This document shows positions 62,501-64,000 of a DNA stretch of 64,000 nt, piece by piece (position 1 is the stretch's first letter; each line of letters starts with the position of its first letter). Origin of the DNA: Bugula neritina. Lineage: Eukaryota > Bryozoa > Gymnolaemata > Cheilostomatida > Bugulidae. The stretch is taken from positions 29,934,004 to 29,998,003 of the forward strand of contig OZ037765.1 in the NCBI GenBank assembly GCA_964035545.1, given 5' to 3'. The position numbers were made by a program, and so were the translations under genes. Below the pieces are notes generated by a model. The model did no database searches. It was not told the origin of the DNA and worked only from the letters and a program-made list of their open reading frames with translations.

Positions 62501-63896
62501 TGTGAGTTATGGAGGGAGCACAGTATATTTGTATTATTCACAGATTACATAGTGTAAAGTATATTCTACTAGTTTATAAGGAGTAATTCAGCCAAGTGAT
62601 TGGGGATATGGAAAAACTCACAATTTATTAACTAAGCGTATTGACATTGTAAATTGGCATTTTCAAAATTTCATAATTATAGCAATGACTCACAAATGAC
62701 CGTTCTCAGCTGTGTAACTTTTTATATATGTATGCAGGGTCAAAAAGGTGAACCGGGGTTGATGGGTTTCCCTGGGCTAAAAGGTGAACCAGGCTTTACA
62801 GCTAAAGTGGTGACTATCAAAGGAGAGAAGGGGGATGTAGGCAGACTGGGCCCCAAAGGTGAAAAGGGGCGTATGGGGTCGATAGGACCAATTGGTCCAC
62901 GAGGACAGGTTGGATTTCCTGGTGAGGTTGGGCAAAAGGGACATGCTGGAAAAAATGGCCAGCCAGGAACAAATGGCAAAGATGGAACACCCGGTATTCC
63001 AGGCCAAGATGGTTCAAAAGGAGATATTGGAGAAAAAGGTGCTCAAGGAATTCAGGGGCCACCAGGTTCTAAAGGTAACACTGGTAAACAAGGAGCTCCG
63101 GGAGTTGAGGGAGAGAAGGGCACTAAAGGCGAAACAGGCTCTAAAGGACTAAAAGGCAATCAAGTAGGTTTTCTTAATCAATGTAGTAAACTCACTGTAA
63201 GCAGGAAAATCTAAGAAAACTTTCTTGTTTCTAATATACCAAGCTAAAACCATCTTAAGAATTATTATTTGTGTAATCTAGATAAATGCGAAGAGCTGTT
63301 GCCTGAAATCTAGCAAGTAAAAGCAGCGTAAAAAGTTGGCAGTATGCAAATTAAATCAGTTGCATTTTGAAAAAAAATTTAAAACTTTTATTTAGAACCT
63401 CAATGAAAAGTATGCATATTTATTTACAACATGTAAAAGCTTTGCTAAAAACTAGCTGGTTGAGTCCATCTTCATCGTTTAAAAGTTAATGAATATGTTA
63501 CTTGTACGATGCATTGACTACATTTACCTCTACACTTAAATGATATGATTGTAGGGTGAGATTATTGAAATGATCGGAAGTGGCAAAGAAATTGTGATTG
63601 GTCCACCTGGCCCGCCGGGAGATCCCGGAGTTAAGGGAGAAGCTGGCGAAAAGGGGGCAACTGGTTTAAAGGGAGAGCCTGGTGTCATTGGTGAGCCAGG
63701 AAAACGGGGTGCGCCTGGACCACAAGGAAATTTAGGAGCTCAAGGAATTGCAGGTGCTAATGGTAAAGATGGTCTGCCTGGTCCTATGGGAGAAAAAGGA
63801 GCTAAGGGTGATGCTGGCTCAGCTGGTTTGAAGGGAGATGCTGGCAAAAATGGAAAAGATGGTAATAAAGGAGACGCTGGCTTGCCCGGAGAAAAG
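53541..63896 (+). CDS. Transmembrane (MACIT-type) collagen, 5' part (598 aa seen, 3' end outside)
   Basis: Exons: 53541-53975, 55640-55733, 56227-56261, 57076-57111, 58114-58149, 60033-60068, 60382-60417, 60628-60687, 61332-61418, 62125-62295, 62738-63163, 63555-63896, with a donor at 63897. Residues 1-80 are cytosolic, without a signal peptide. One membrane span lies at about 81-101 ([21 protein letters not shown]), and a short coiled-coil-like stem follows. This type II layout is that of collagens XIII, XXIII and XXV. Exon 2 holds RQQRS, a possible furin-type shedding site, and NCLCPAG just before the first Gly-X-Y repeats. Non-collagenous breaks include [29 protein letters not shown] and [14 protein letters not shown]. 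Most early collagen exons are 36 nt (four Gly-X-Y triplets). The gene runs off the window. Which MACIT member it equals is undetermined. Confidence 0.88.
55382..55457. repeat. 76-bp near-perfect palindrome in collagen intron 1
   Basis: Two 37-nt arms (55382-55418 and 55421-55457) flank a 2-nt centre. The inner arms read AACCTAGCA/TGCTAGGTT and the outer arms CATTATTATTGACTGT and its complement, with about two mismatches overall. Immediately to the right is AGGGAAGGCATCCAGTTAT, a word also found in the SINE-like repeat at 32489. Confidence 0.85.
55455..55570 (+). mobile_element. Possible SINE-body fragment in collagen intron 1
   Basis: Contains TTAGGGAAGGCATCCAGTTA, close to TTAGAAAAAGCATCCAGTCA in the tRNA-derived repeat at 32489-32645. 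GCATCC-type cores after a short purine run are common in tRNA-derived SINEs. No tRNA head is visible here and the right end is unclear. Confidence 0.35.
56262..60032. other. Collagen introns between 36-nt exons
   Basis: Introns of about 0.8-1.9 kb separate the 36-nt Gly-X-Y exons at 57076, 58114 and 60033. Apart from those exons I see no additional Gly-X-Y coding blocks or recognisable repeats, though an exon this short could be missed by eye. Confidence 0.5.
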
Positions 63897-64000
63897 GTAA
63901 AATTTATGTACATTAGTAACACAGCACATTTTGTATTGGTAAAACATTCAAAACCTACTATTCCTAACCAATATATTTCACAAAGTCAAAGTTCTTTCGA

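Noticed and set aside
62740-63062. Long minus-strand and alternate plus-strand open frames over the collagen exon
   Set aside because: They are shadows of the Gly-X-Y repeat frame; Pro-rich translation on the other strand is expected from GGN-CCN codon bias.

Overview
The window looks like nuclear DNA of an invertebrate animal. It is very AT-rich, and its protein-coding information sits in short exons separated by GT-AG introns. Eleven metazoan gene models and one broken DNA transposon can be read. A secreted Frizzled-related protein, a transmembrane collagen and an EBAG9 homologue place it in Metazoa, most likely a non-vertebrate bilaterian. I cannot fix the phylum. All gene models below were built by eye from homology, reading frame and splice sites. 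In every complete model the spliced length is an exact multiple of three.

Layout from left to right: EBAG9 (minus, 1583-3775); a foldback repeat and a decayed pogo-like DNA transposon (5038-7493); a J-domain protein whose downstream exons add two C2HC zinc fingers (plus, 8133-11160); sulfite oxidase SUOX in eight exons (minus, 12738-18758); a 2.7 kb low-complexity interval; LSM4 (plus, 21542-23430), converging on CEP20/FOPNL (minus, 23660-25225); ADP-ribosylarginine hydrolase ADPRH in ten exons (plus, 27182-30978); a four-TM claudin/PMP22-like protein (minus, 32749-35111); an SFRP (plus, 38684-41645); SAP30BP (minus, 42753-48324); a single-RRM protein with RGG and Q/G/Y-rich tail (minus, 50111-52807); and the 5' part of a transmembrane (MACIT-type) collagen (plus, 53541 to beyond 63896).

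The genes do not form a pathway. They are a typical mixture of housekeeping genes (LSM4 and SAP30BP in RNA processing and transcription, SUOX in mitochondria, CEP20 in cilia) and membrane, secreted or signalling genes (EBAG9, claudin-like, SFRP, collagen). Between them lie remnants of tRNA-derived short repeats, two 3' ends of one LINE family (one only 39 bp long with flanking target duplications), minisatellites, and a recurring kind of cryptically simple sequence seen at about five intergenic or intronic loci.

The most unusual signals are: splice-acceptor sequences 0-18 nt upstream of the start codon in about seven genes, suggesting spliced-leader trans-splicing or a general 5'-UTR intron habit; many 5' splice sites with T at +3 (GTTGGT, GTTAGT, GTTTGT); the J-domain plus tandem C2HC architecture; and the RRM-RGG-(GYGQQ)n protein, which has the FUS-family modules in reverse order.
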